From: an uncultured bacterium
GTDB taxonomy: Bacteria > Actinomycetota > Actinomycetes > S36-B12
Length of the DNA stretch: 14,881 nucleotides
Assembly: GCA_903940375.1 (NCBI GenBank)
Contig: CAJAKT010000165.1
Span: forward strand, 1 to 14,881
Reading direction: 5' to 3'
Shown: one piece after another, positions 5,731-12,378 of the stretch
How the letters are laid out: every line of letters begins with the position of its first letter
How positions within the stretch are numbered: position 1 is the stretch's first letter
Made by a program: the position numbers and the translations under genes
The notes under the pieces: model-generated
Seen by the model: the letters and a program-made list of their open reading frames with translations, nothing else
Told to the model about the DNA's origin: nothing
Databases searched by the model: none

Positions 5731-7620
5731 GTGACCCAGACGCCAGCGGAACAGGTTCCGTGGCTGCTCGATCGCGGGCGGCGGCGCGGCGAGATGGGCT
5801 ACCTGCCGGGCCTCGACGGGGTCCGTGCGCTAGCGGTCATCGGCGTCCTGCTGTACCACGCGGATCTGACCTGGATCAGCGGCGGATACCTCGGCGTCGA
5901 CGTCTTCTTCGTCCTCAGCGGATTCCTCATCACCACGCTCATCCTCGAGGAGTACGACCGGTCCGGCGGCATCGACTTCGCGAAGTTCTACCTCGGCCGC
6001 GCCCGACGCCTGCTGCCTGCGTTGATTCTCATGCTGGCTGTCGTGGCCGTCGCGGCAGCGTTCTTCTACCGCGATGTCGCCTCGCAGGTCCGCGCCGACA
6101 CCATCGCGTCGATCTTCTACGTCAACAACTGGTGGTACGTCCTCAACGACTCGTCCTACTTCGAGTTCATCGGCCGTCCTCCGCTGCTCAAGCACCTGTG
6201 GTCCCTGGCCGTGGAAGAGCAGTTCTATCTGGTGTGGCCGGCCGTGGCGTATCTCGTAATGAAGCGAGCCGGTCGACGCGGTGTCCGCATCACCGCTCTC
6301 GTCCTCGCCATCCTCTCGACGGTGTGGATGATCACGCTCTCAGTAAGCAACGGCTTCCCCGACTACGCCGACCCGAGCCGCGCCTACTTCGGCACCGACT
6401 CGCACGCGATGGGCCTGCTCATCGGCGCGGCACTGGCGACGTTCTGGCGCCCCGGCCGTCTTCGCGCCGATATCCCCCGCGGTGCCGCCGCACTTCTGAC
6501 GGGCACCGGCCTGGCTGCGCTGGTGGCCGTGATCGGGTTCTTCCTGTTCGTGGGCGAGTTCACGCCGTGGATGTACCAACGCGGCGGCTTCCTCCTCCTC
6601 GCTCTCGTCGTCGCCCTGCTCATCGCAATGGCCACCCATCCGGCCTCGCCGCTCGGCCGGTGGATGGGCACCCAGCCGTGGCGCTACGTCGGACAACGCT
6701 CGTACGGCCTGTACCTGTGGCACTGGCCGATCTTCATGATCACGCGGCCCGTTCTCGACGTGCCGCTCGACGGCATCCCCCTCCTCGTGATCCGGCTCGC
6801 CCTCACGGTCGGCGTTGCCGAACTCAGCTTCCGCTTCCTCGAGATGCCCATCCGCCGCGGAGCCCTCGATCGCTGGGTGAAGGCCTGGCGTGCTTCCAGC
6901 GGCGAGGACCACACCCGGCGCACGAAGCGTGGTGCCGCAGTGGTCGGGTCCTTCGCGGCAGGCATCCTCGTCGTCGGCTTCGCACTGTCCACCGCACCCG
7001 TACCGACAGCGGCAGCCGGCCTGCCCGACGACGTCGTCGCGGCGATGGGCCTGGCGAGCGGCGGGCCCACCGAGGTCAGCCTCGGCGACACCGAACCCAC
7101 GCCTGCCGCGTCCGGCGCATCCGCATCCGCGCAACCGAGTTCCCCCGCCAGCAAGAACGGCACGCTCAGCGCCATCGGCGACTCCGTGATGCTCGGTGCC
7201 CGTACGACCGTGAAGGACGTCATCCCCGGCTCGCGTGTCGATGCGGCCGTGTCCCGGTTCCCCGGCGCCTTCATCGGGCGGCTGAAGAAGTACGTCGCGA
7301 AGGACGCCCTCGCACCGGTGGTCGTGCTGCACCCCGGCACGAACGGGGTGCTGCCCGAGGACATGATGCGCGAGATGCTCGACATCCTCAAGGACACTCC
7401 GGCCGTGGTCGTGGTCAACGACAACATGCCGAGATCCTGGCGAGCACCGAACAACAAGGTCATCGACAAGGTCGTGCCGGACTACAGCAATGCCGTCATC
7501 GCCGACTGGTACGCCGCTTCGAAGGACCATCCGGAGTACTTCGTCTCCGATGGCATCCACCTCACGGCGAAGGGCGCCCGCGCCTACGCGAAGCTGATCA
7601 AGAAGTCTGCAGGTCTCTGA
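5731..7620 (+). CDS. Membrane acyltransferase (acyltransferase-3/OafA type) with C-terminal SGNH-like domain
   Basis: A 629-residue integral membrane protein that probably transfers acyl groups (often acetyl) to surface glycans or lipids. Residues 23-380 are the acyltransferase-3 domain: YLPGLDGVRALAVIGVLLYH with conserved His43, GVDVFFVLSGFLIT, GRARRLLPAL, HLWSLAVEEQFYLVWP (165-180) and SYGLYLWHWPIF (334-345). These lie among about ten hydrophobic helices. A further helix spans about 409-428, and a Pro/Ser/Ala linker runs to about 485. The extracellular domain has GDSVMLGA (Ser485), LHPGTNG (Asn538) and DGIHLT (Asp607, His610), matching SGNH/GDSL blocks. The GTG at 5731 lacks a ribosome site but has a leaderless-type -10. 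ATG 5794 (Met22) is an alternative start. The acceptor is unknown; an actinomycete would use peptidoglycan, teichoic-type or glycolipid targets rather than LPS. Confidence 0.9.
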   Translation: MTQTPAEQVPWLLDRGRRRGEMGYLPGLDGVRALAVIGVLLYHADLTWISGGYLGVDVFFVLSGFLITTLILEEYDRSGGIDFAKFYLGRARRLLPALILMLAVVAVAAAFFYRDVASQVRADTIASIFYVNNWWYVLNDSSYFEFIGRPPLLKHLWSLAVEEQFYLVWPAVAYLVMKRAGRRGVRITALVLAILSTVWMITLSVSNGFPDYADPSRAYFGTDSHAMGLLIGAALATFWRPGRLRADIPRGAAALLTGTGLAALVAVIGFFLFVGEFTPWMYQRGGFLLLALVVALLIAMATHPASPLGRWMGTQPWRYVGQRSYGLYLWHWPIFMITRPVLDVPLDGIPLLVIRLALTVGVAELSFRFLEMPIRRGALDRWVKAWRASSGEDHTRRTKRGAAVVGSFAAGILVVGFALSTAPVPTAAAGLPDDVVAAMGLASGGPTEVSLGDTEPTPAASGASASAQPSSPASKNGTLSAIGDSVMLGARTTVKDVIPGSRVDAAVSRFPGAFIGRLKKYVAKDALAPVVVLHPGTNGVLPEDMMREMLDILKDTPAVVVVNDNMPRSWRAPNNKVIDKVVPDYSNAVIADWYAASKDHPEYFVSDGIHLTAKGARAYAKLIKKSAGL

Positions 7621-8398
7621 CGAGGCCCAGGAAGTGCGTCATCGCCGCCGTGACCGCCGGCGCGTCCTCGATGAGGGCCAGATGCCCTGCCCCCGGCACC
7701 ACGACTAGCTGGGTGTCCGGGTTCGCGGTGACCATCAGGTCCTGCTCTGCTCGAGGACTCAGCGTGTCCTCGTCACCGTAGACGATCAGCGTCGGCACGG
7801 CGGCATCTGCCAACGTTGCCAACGAGTCCGGCCGACCTGCCATTGCGCGCTGGTACCACGCAACCGAGTCAGCATCCGCCTCGCTGAGCCAGCCGAGAAC
7901 CCGCTTGACGACATCCGGACGGGACGAACGCGTGGTGCCGCCCAGCAGCCCCGGCAGCACCGCCTGCTCGAGAATCCGCGCCGTGTCCGATGGGGTGTCG
8001 AGGCACAGCATGGCGAGCCGCTCACGGTTCGCGCGGGCGCCCTCGTCGTCCGCGGTGGCCTTCGTGTCGCAGAGCATGAGGCCCGCCACGAGGTCCGGGC
8101 GACGGCGCATCATCGCCATGGCGACGTACCCGCCCAGCGAGACGCCACCGAGGACACATCGGTCGGTTCCCTCGCGGGCCAGAAGGTCGATGACGGCATC
8201 CGCGACCACATCAAGGTCCGGAGCCTGTTCCGGCAGCGGAGATGAGCCGAAGCCCGGCAGGTCAGGCACCACGACGCGCCAGCCCGAAGCCGCAATGGAC
8301 TCCGTCTGGGCCTGCCATAGGCGTCCGTCGCAGGGAAATGCATGAAGGAGGACGACCGCCGCTCCCTGGCCCGCCTCGCGCACGTGCAGCGTGCTCAC
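7598..8398 (-). CDS. Alpha/beta hydrolase
   Basis: This 266-residue protein is a classic single-domain alpha/beta hydrolase. The oxyanion-hole region is LLHAFPCDGRLW. The nucleophile elbow is GGVSLGG with Ser87. The acid is Asp209 or Asp211 in VYGDEDTLSP, and the histidine is His239 in GAGHLALIE. The substrate cannot be predicted; esterases, lactonases and acyl-CoA-related hydrolases share this outline. The start is GTG 8398-8396, seven bases after the upstream hydrolase stop. It is the last gene of the minus-strand operon headed by the tandem dehydrogenase. Its last 23 bases overlap the 3' end of the convergent acyltransferase gene, so no separate terminator fits between them. Confidence 0.9.
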   Translation of the reverse strand: MSTLHVREAGQGAAVVLLHAFPCDGRLWQAQTESIAASGWRVVVPDLPGFGSSPLPEQAPDLDVVADAVIDLLAREGTDRCVLGGVSLGGYVAMAMMRRRPDLVAGLMLCDTKATADDEGARANRERLAMLCLDTPSDTARILEQAVLPGLLGGTTRSSRPDVVKRVLGWLSEADADSVAWYQRAMAGRPDSLATLADAAVPTLIVYGDEDTLSPRAEQDLMVTANPDTQLVVVPGAGHLALIEDAPAVTAAMTHFLGLVRDLQTS

Positions 8399-8405
8399 CG
8401 GTCAC

Positions 8406-9146
8406 TCACAGGTCGCTCCAGCGGTCCATGGGGCCGTCCCAGTCGTTCGGCAGCGGGAACCGATTCGGTGCGACCACGCCGACGATCTCGTCGAGCACCG
8501 TCCGCACGTGCTTCTCCCCCACCCACAGGTGCTTGGCTCCGTCGATCCCGCGCACATCGGCCTGCGACACGGCTGCGAAGCGCTCGCGCGCGGCGGCTGG
8601 CACGAGGTAGTCGTCTAGCTCCGGGACCAGGCAGACCAGCGGGCGACCGGAAGCATTCCAGCCCGCCAGTTCCGATTCGCCGGTGAACCGCAACGGCGGC
8701 GACAGCAGGACAGCGCCTCGTACCGGATCGACATTCCCGTGCCGGAGAATGACGTCTGTTCCGAACGACCAGCCGACGAGCCACGGATCGGGCAGCCCGC
8801 GTCTTGCCACCTCATCGATCGCCGCCTGGAGGTCGAGTCCCTCGCCCCTGCATTCGTCGAATGCACCCTCGCTGGTTCCGGCCGCGCTCGTGGTCCCTCG
8901 AGTGTTGAAGCGCAGGATGGCGACGTCCGCCAACGCCGGCAGTCGCCAGGCCATCTTGCGGAGCACGTGGCTGTCCATCATGCCGCCGTGCGTCGGCAGC
9001 GGATGCACCGTGACGATCGTCGCGACAGGAGCAGCGGACATGGGCAGGGCCAGCTCACCGACCAATGAGAGCCCGTCGGCCGTCCGCAGGTGAAGCGGAT
9101 CGCGACGTGCAGGCAGCACGGAGTTCGCAACGATCGTCTGCGTCAT
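8406..9146 (-). CDS. Alpha/beta hydrolase of the dienelactone-hydrolase-like type
   Basis: 246 residues from the ATG at 9146. The frame stays open upstream to 9413, but that part overlaps the preceding gene and is Arg-rich, so it is excluded. After a strand-rich start (LRTADGLSLVGELALP), the oxyanion region VHPLPTHGGMMDSHV and the RFNTRGTTSAAGTSEG stretch resemble small predicted hydrolases of the COG2945/dienelactone-hydrolase kind. The nucleophile is Ser127 in GWSFG, the acid is Asp178 or Asp179 in PELDD, and the histidine is His206 in AKHLW. The start lies one base after the stop of the upstream small gene (TGA-C-ATG), implying translational coupling. It is not closely similar to the hydrolase that follows, so a simple tandem duplication is unlikely. 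The substrate is unknown. Confidence 0.88.
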   Translation of the reverse strand: MTQTIVANSVLPARRDPLHLRTADGLSLVGELALPMSAAPVATIVTVHPLPTHGGMMDSHVLRKMAWRLPALADVAILRFNTRGTTSAAGTSEGAFDECRGEGLDLQAAIDEVARRGLPDPWLVGWSFGTDVILRHGNVDPVRGAVLLSPPLRFTGESELAGWNASGRPLVCLVPELDDYLVPAAARERFAAVSQADVRGIDGAKHLWVGEKHVRTVLDEIVGVVAPNRFPLPNDWDGPMDRWSDL

Positions 9147-9147
9147 G

Positions 9148-9441
9148 TCAGTACCGCCCACCGCGTGGGGCTCGGCGGCTGCGCGCGGCCCAGCACGGCG
9201 TGTGCCAGTGACGTCGGTGCTCCAAGCCCTTGGGATCCTCGGCCGGAAACGCGACGATATGCGGTGTCGCCGGACGGATCTCCTGGTCGCAGCCCGGACA
9301 CCGGTACGCCTTCGTCGCCGCAGAGCCGGTGACCCGTTGCACGATCCACTCTCCGTCGGGATGCGTCTCCGTGGTGCGGCTGGCATAGGCCGGGCCGAGC
9401 TCCTTCGCCTCATCCGGACGACGGCGGTGCTTGCGACCCAT
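9148..9441 (-). CDS. Small CxxC...HxxC protein, probably zinc-binding, conserved in actinobacteria
   Basis: This is a 97-residue basic protein. The N-terminal 30 residues are low-complexity and charged. The core is WIVQRVTGSAATKAYRCPGC (32-51), then Ile-55 to His61 (HIVAFP), and RRHWHTPCW (76-84). Cys48, Cys51, His80 (or His78) and Cys83 could bind one zinc in a treble-clef or HNH-like arrangement. I recall very similar actinobacterial proteins, some annotated as ATP/GTP-binding without a nucleotide motif; none is visible here. The ATG overlaps the dehydrogenase stop by one base (TGATG), and the stop is one base from the next ATG, so translation should be coupled on both sides. Nucleic-acid binding is possible but unproven. 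Confidence 0.8.
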   Translation of the reverse strand: MGRKHRRRPDEAKELGPAYASRTTETHPDGEWIVQRVTGSAATKAYRCPGCDQEIRPATPHIVAFPAEDPKGLEHRRHWHTPCWAARSRRAPRGGRY

Positions 9442-11207
9442 CAGGCGTAGACCCGGAATCCCCGCCCCGTCTTGCGGCCGAGGTAGCCGGCGGTGACCAG
9501 ATGCTCCAGACGCGGAGCCGGCGAGAAGCCCGGCTCGCGGAACTCGAGGTACAGGGTGCGCTGAATCGCCAGCGACACGTCGAGGCCCACGACATCGAGC
9601 AGCTCGAACGGCCCCATCGGGTAGCCGCAGCCCTTCTTCATGGCCAGGTCCATGTCGTCGGCCGCGGCGTAGTTGGCCTCCAGCATCCGAATCGCGTCGT
9701 TGAGATACGGGAACAGCAGCGCGTTCACGATGAATCCGGCGCGATCACCGCAGATCACCGGATGCTTGCCGATCGCCTCGCACGTCTCGACCGCCGTGGA
9801 AACGACGTCCTCCGCCGTGGCGACGGTGTGGACGACCTCCACGAGCCGCATGATCTGCGCCGGGTTGAAGAAGTGCAGGCCCACGACATCCTGCGCTCGC
9901 GTGGTCACGGCCGCCATGTCGATGACCGGAAGGCTGGACGTCGTGGTGGCCAGGACCGCACCCGGCTTGCAGATCCCGTCGAGCTCGGTGAACAGGGCCT
10001 GCTTGACCGTGATGTCCTCGACCACGGCCTCGACGACGAGGTCGACTCCGGCCAGGTCGGCCAGGCTCGATGTCCCGGTGATGCGAGCCAATGCCGCGTC
10101 ACGGGCCTGCTCGTCGAGCTTCCCGCGCTCGACGGCCTTGGCCAGGGAGGCCGTGATGCGCGCGATGACGGCATCGGCCTTCTCCTGGCTGCGCGCGACG
10201 AAGATCACGTCGAAGCCGCCCTTGGCGAACACCTCGACGATTCCCGATGCCATCGTGCCGGAGCCGACGACCCCGACCGCGGACACCGATCGGCCTGCCG
10301 GCCGTGGCTCCTGCTGGTCTGCGCCCGCATCGTCGACGACGACCGGTGAACCGGGCGACTCGTAGGAGTAGAAGCCTCGGCCGGACTTGCGGCCGAGCAG
10401 CCCCGCCGTGACCATCTGCTTGAGGATCGGGCTGGGTGCGTGCAGGCGGTCGCGCCCCTGCTTGTACATCGTGTCGAGGATCTCGTATGCGGTGTCGAGG
10501 CCGATCAGGTCGAGCAGCATGAGCGGCCCCATGGGGTAGCCACAGCCAAGCTTCATCGCGGCGTCGATGTCCTCGCGGGATGCATAGCGCGACTCGTACA
10601 TCGAGACAGCGTGGTTGAGGTAGCCGAAGAGCAGGGCATTGGCGATGAAGCCGGCCTTGTCGCCAACGACGACGGGCTCCTTGCCAAGCGACGTGGCGAA
10701 TGCGACGGCCTCGTCGACGATCTCCTGCGAGGAAACCACCGTGCGCACGATCTCGACGAAAGCCTGTACGGGAGCCGGGTTGAAGAAGTGAATGCCGACG
10801 ACCTGCGCGGGGCGGGCCGTCGCGACAGAGATATCGGTGACCGACAGTGACGAGGTGTTGGTCGCGAGGATCGCATGTGGCGCCGTGATCTCATCGAGTT
10901 GCCGGAAGAGCGCGGTCTTCAGTTCGAGGCTCTCACTGATCGCCTCCACCACGAGGTCGGCCTGAGCCAGCGAGCCGAGATCGTTACTGAAGGAGACACG
11001 CGCCAGCAGGGCATCCTGCTCCTCCGCCGACAACTTGCCGCGCGACACGGCCCGGGCGGTCGATCCGACAATCCGGGCACGACCGCGCTCGAGTGCATCA
11101 GGGTCCATCTCCAGGGCGATGACCTGATAGCCATGCCGAGCGACGACCTCGGCGATGCCGGCACCCATCGTGCCGAGTCCGACGATGCCGACCGTGGTGA
11201 TGGCCAT
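9441..11207 (-). CDS. Tandem 3-hydroxybutyryl-CoA dehydrogenase (two fused 3-hydroxyacyl-CoA dehydrogenase units)
   Basis: 588 residues made of two complete dehydrogenase units joined by an Asp/Pro/Gly linker (about 285-308). Each unit has an NAD-binding Rossmann domain and a helical C-terminal domain ending in LGRK-(S/T)-GRGF. Unit 1 has GLGTMG (10-15), NTSSL (117-121), His140, Glu152 and Asn190. Unit 2 has His445, Glu457 and Asn495, but its nucleotide motif reads GSGTMA (315-320) and its NTSSL equivalent reads TTSSL. Unit 2 therefore keeps the catalytic His/Glu/Asn but deviates in cofactor and substrate loops. The enzyme would interconvert acetoacetyl-CoA and 3-hydroxybutyryl-CoA, between thiolase and Ccr. 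The ATG at 11207 has GGAAGGA upstream. It is first in a four-gene coupled operon. Confidence 0.92.
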   Translation of the reverse strand: MAITTVGIVGLGTMGAGIAEVVARHGYQVIALEMDPDALERGRARIVGSTARAVSRGKLSAEEQDALLARVSFSNDLGSLAQADLVVEAISESLELKTALFRQLDEITAPHAILATNTSSLSVTDISVATARPAQVVGIHFFNPAPVQAFVEIVRTVVSSQEIVDEAVAFATSLGKEPVVVGDKAGFIANALLFGYLNHAVSMYESRYASREDIDAAMKLGCGYPMGPLMLLDLIGLDTAYEILDTMYKQGRDRLHAPSPILKQMVTAGLLGRKSGRGFYSYESPGSPVVVDDAGADQQEPRPAGRSVSAVGVVGSGTMASGIVEVFAKGGFDVIFVARSQEKADAVIARITASLAKAVERGKLDEQARDAALARITGTSSLADLAGVDLVVEAVVEDITVKQALFTELDGICKPGAVLATTTSSLPVIDMAAVTTRAQDVVGLHFFNPAQIMRLVEVVHTVATAEDVVSTAVETCEAIGKHPVICGDRAGFIVNALLFPYLNDAIRMLEANYAAADDMDLAMKKGCGYPMGPFELLDVVGLDVSLAIQRTLYLEFREPGFSPAPRLEHLVTAGYLGRKTGRGFRVYA

Positions 11208-11267
11208 GTGGGTCCTTCCGAGTGCCTGATGCGCCGGGCGTCTGCTGGCGGGCTGGTTGCCCCGACG

Positions 11268-11290
11268 AGCCTACCGTTCCACCGTTACCG
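11268..11290. promoter_or_regulatory. ACCGTT direct repeats and possible -10 upstream of the dehydrogenase operon
   Basis: The 94-bp gap 11208-11301 should hold the promoter of the minus-strand operon. ACCGTT occurs at 11273-11278 and 11281-11286, with a partial third copy (ACCG, 11287-11290). On the minus strand TAGGCT (11273-11268) could be a -10 box, giving a leader of about 54 bases. The repeats would then cover the -10 to -35 area. No clear -35 is seen. The repeat phase (8 then 6 bp) is irregular. Confidence 0.25.
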
Positions 11291-11301
11291 AACCCACGCC
11301 G

Positions 11302-11982
11302 TCAGAACAGGCGCAGGCCGGGATCGTCGCTGCCCTTGAGTGCGTCGTAGTCGAGCACGACGCAGCGGATGCCACGGTCCTCAGCCAGCACCCGCGCCTG
11401 CGGCTTGATCTCCTGCGCTGCGAAGATCCCGTCCACCGGAGCCAGCAGCGGGTCGCGATTCAGCAGCTCGAGGTAGCGCGTCAGCTGCTCGACCCCGTCG
11501 ATCTCACCACGCCGCTTGATCTCGACGGCCACGGCTCGACCGCCCGCATCGCGGCACAGCAGGTCAACGGGCCCGATGGCCGTCGGGTACTCACGTCGGA
11601 CGAGCGACCAGCCCTCCCCCAGCACCTGCACGTGCATGGCCAGCAGCTTCTGCAGATGGGCCTCGACGCCGTCCTTGACCAGCCCGGGATCGATGCCCAG
11701 GTCGTGGTCGGATGCGTGGAGCACCTCGTGAACGCTGATGACGAGCTGCTCGCCCGCCTTGTTCTCGACGGTCCACACCTCGACGATTCCATCGTCATCC
11801 GAGACGGCAACCCGGGTGACGCATGGCGGGCTCATCCAGTTGAGCGGCTTGTACGATCCGCCGTCCGAGTGGATCAGGACGGACCCGTCGGCCTTCAGCA
11901 TGATCACGCGCGTCGACTCCGGCAGGTGGGCCGTCAGCCGCCCCACGTAGTCCACAGTGCACCGCGCCACGAGGATTCTCAT
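11302..11982 (-). CDS. nucS: Mismatch-specific endonuclease NucS/EndoMS
   Basis: A 226-residue protein, close to the usual actinobacterial length. NucS cuts both strands at certain mismatches and replaces MutS/MutL repair in most actinobacteria. The N-terminal DNA-binding domain has CTVDYVGRLTAHLP (8-21) and YKPLNWMSPPC (44-54). The C-terminal RecB-like nuclease domain has GPVDLL (Asp140) and VAVEIKRRG (Glu154, Lys156), the D...ExK catalytic set, with Gln166 after it. The C-terminus GLRLF fits the sliding-clamp-binding tail reported for EndoMS. The frame is open to 12042, but homologues start at the equivalent of MRILVARCTVDY, so the ATG at 11982-11980 is chosen. There is no ribosome site; TACGCT 8 bases upstream suggests a leaderless mRNA. 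Confidence 0.95.
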   Translation of the reverse strand: MRILVARCTVDYVGRLTAHLPESTRVIMLKADGSVLIHSDGGSYKPLNWMSPPCVTRVAVSDDDGIVEVWTVENKAGEQLVISVHEVLHASDHDLGIDPGLVKDGVEAHLQKLLAMHVQVLGEGWSLVRREYPTAIGPVDLLCRDAGGRAVAVEIKRRGEIDGVEQLTRYLELLNRDPLLAPVDGIFAAQEIKPQARVLAEDRGIRCVVLDYDALKGSDDPGLRLF

Positions 11983-12051
11983 TGCGGGGCAGCGTACCGA
12001 GGGCCGACGGACCGAGTAGCGCGACGGTCGGATCCACTGCACGATGGACCC
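11983..12051. promoter_or_regulatory. Divergent promoter region of nucS and the DUF2007-like gene
   Basis: These 69 bp separate two divergent start codons. On the minus strand TACGCT (11996-11991) is 8 bases before the nucS ATG. On the plus strand CACGAT (12040-12045) is 6 bases before the GTG at 12052. Both fit near-leaderless -10 boxes, the second with one mismatch. Neither start has a Shine-Dalgarno sequence. Confidence 0.35.
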
Positions 12052-12378
12052 GTGCCCGCGTGGAACTCCTTCTCCTTCGCCTTCGGCCCGATCGTGGCCG
12101 TCGTGCTCGTAGGCCTGTTCTCGCTGATCCTGCGCTGGGCCTTCAGCCGCGGTGGTTCAGTCGTCGCGGCAGCTCCCCGGCCAGGCACGTCCGATGAGTA
12201 CGGACTGCTGGTACCGGTGGCATCGCCCGCCACCTACATCGAGGGCGAGATCCTTCGACGTCGACTACAGGACGGCGGAGTCCGAGCCAACCTCGCGACG
12301 ACCCTGGACGGGCCCCGCGTCCTGGTGTGGCCCGGCGATGAAGAGCGCGCCCGCGAAGTGCTGTCCCCCGGTCGCTAG
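12052..12378 (+). CDS. Small membrane-anchored protein with DUF2007-like domain
   Basis: 108 residues from GTG 12052. The much longer open frame upstream is the shadow of nucS and is excluded. Residues 8-30 (AFGPIVAVVLVGLFSLILRWAF) form one membrane helix. A short linker leads to a cytoplasmic domain of about 65 residues: YGLLVPVASPATYIEGEILRR, LQDGGVRANLATTLDGPRVLV, and DEERAREVL. The plan of an E-x-x-x-L-R-x-x-L helix, a GV/I-x-A strand, and a final V-x-x-x-D-x-x-x-A-x-x-x-L helix resembles DUF2007 (putative signal-transducing) proteins. I recall similar proteins beside nucS or murA in other actinobacteria. Function is unknown. Its stop codon lies within the CTAG shared with the end of murA. 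Confidence 0.75.
   Translation: MPAWNSFSFAFGPIVAVVLVGLFSLILRWAFSRGGSVVAAAPRPGTSDEYGLLVPVASPATYIEGEILRRRLQDGGVRANLATTLDGPRVLVWPGDEERAREVLSPGR

Noticed and set aside
9147..9413. Upstream extension of the hydrolase frame starting at 9413.
   Set aside because: It overlaps the CxxC/HxxC gene in another frame and is composed largely of Arg, Pro and Ala. The ATG at 9146 sits one base after that gene's stop.
11257..12051. Long upstream extension of the DUF2007-like frame.
   Set aside because: It is antisense to nucS. The protein-like part begins at the GTG at 12052 with a normal membrane helix.
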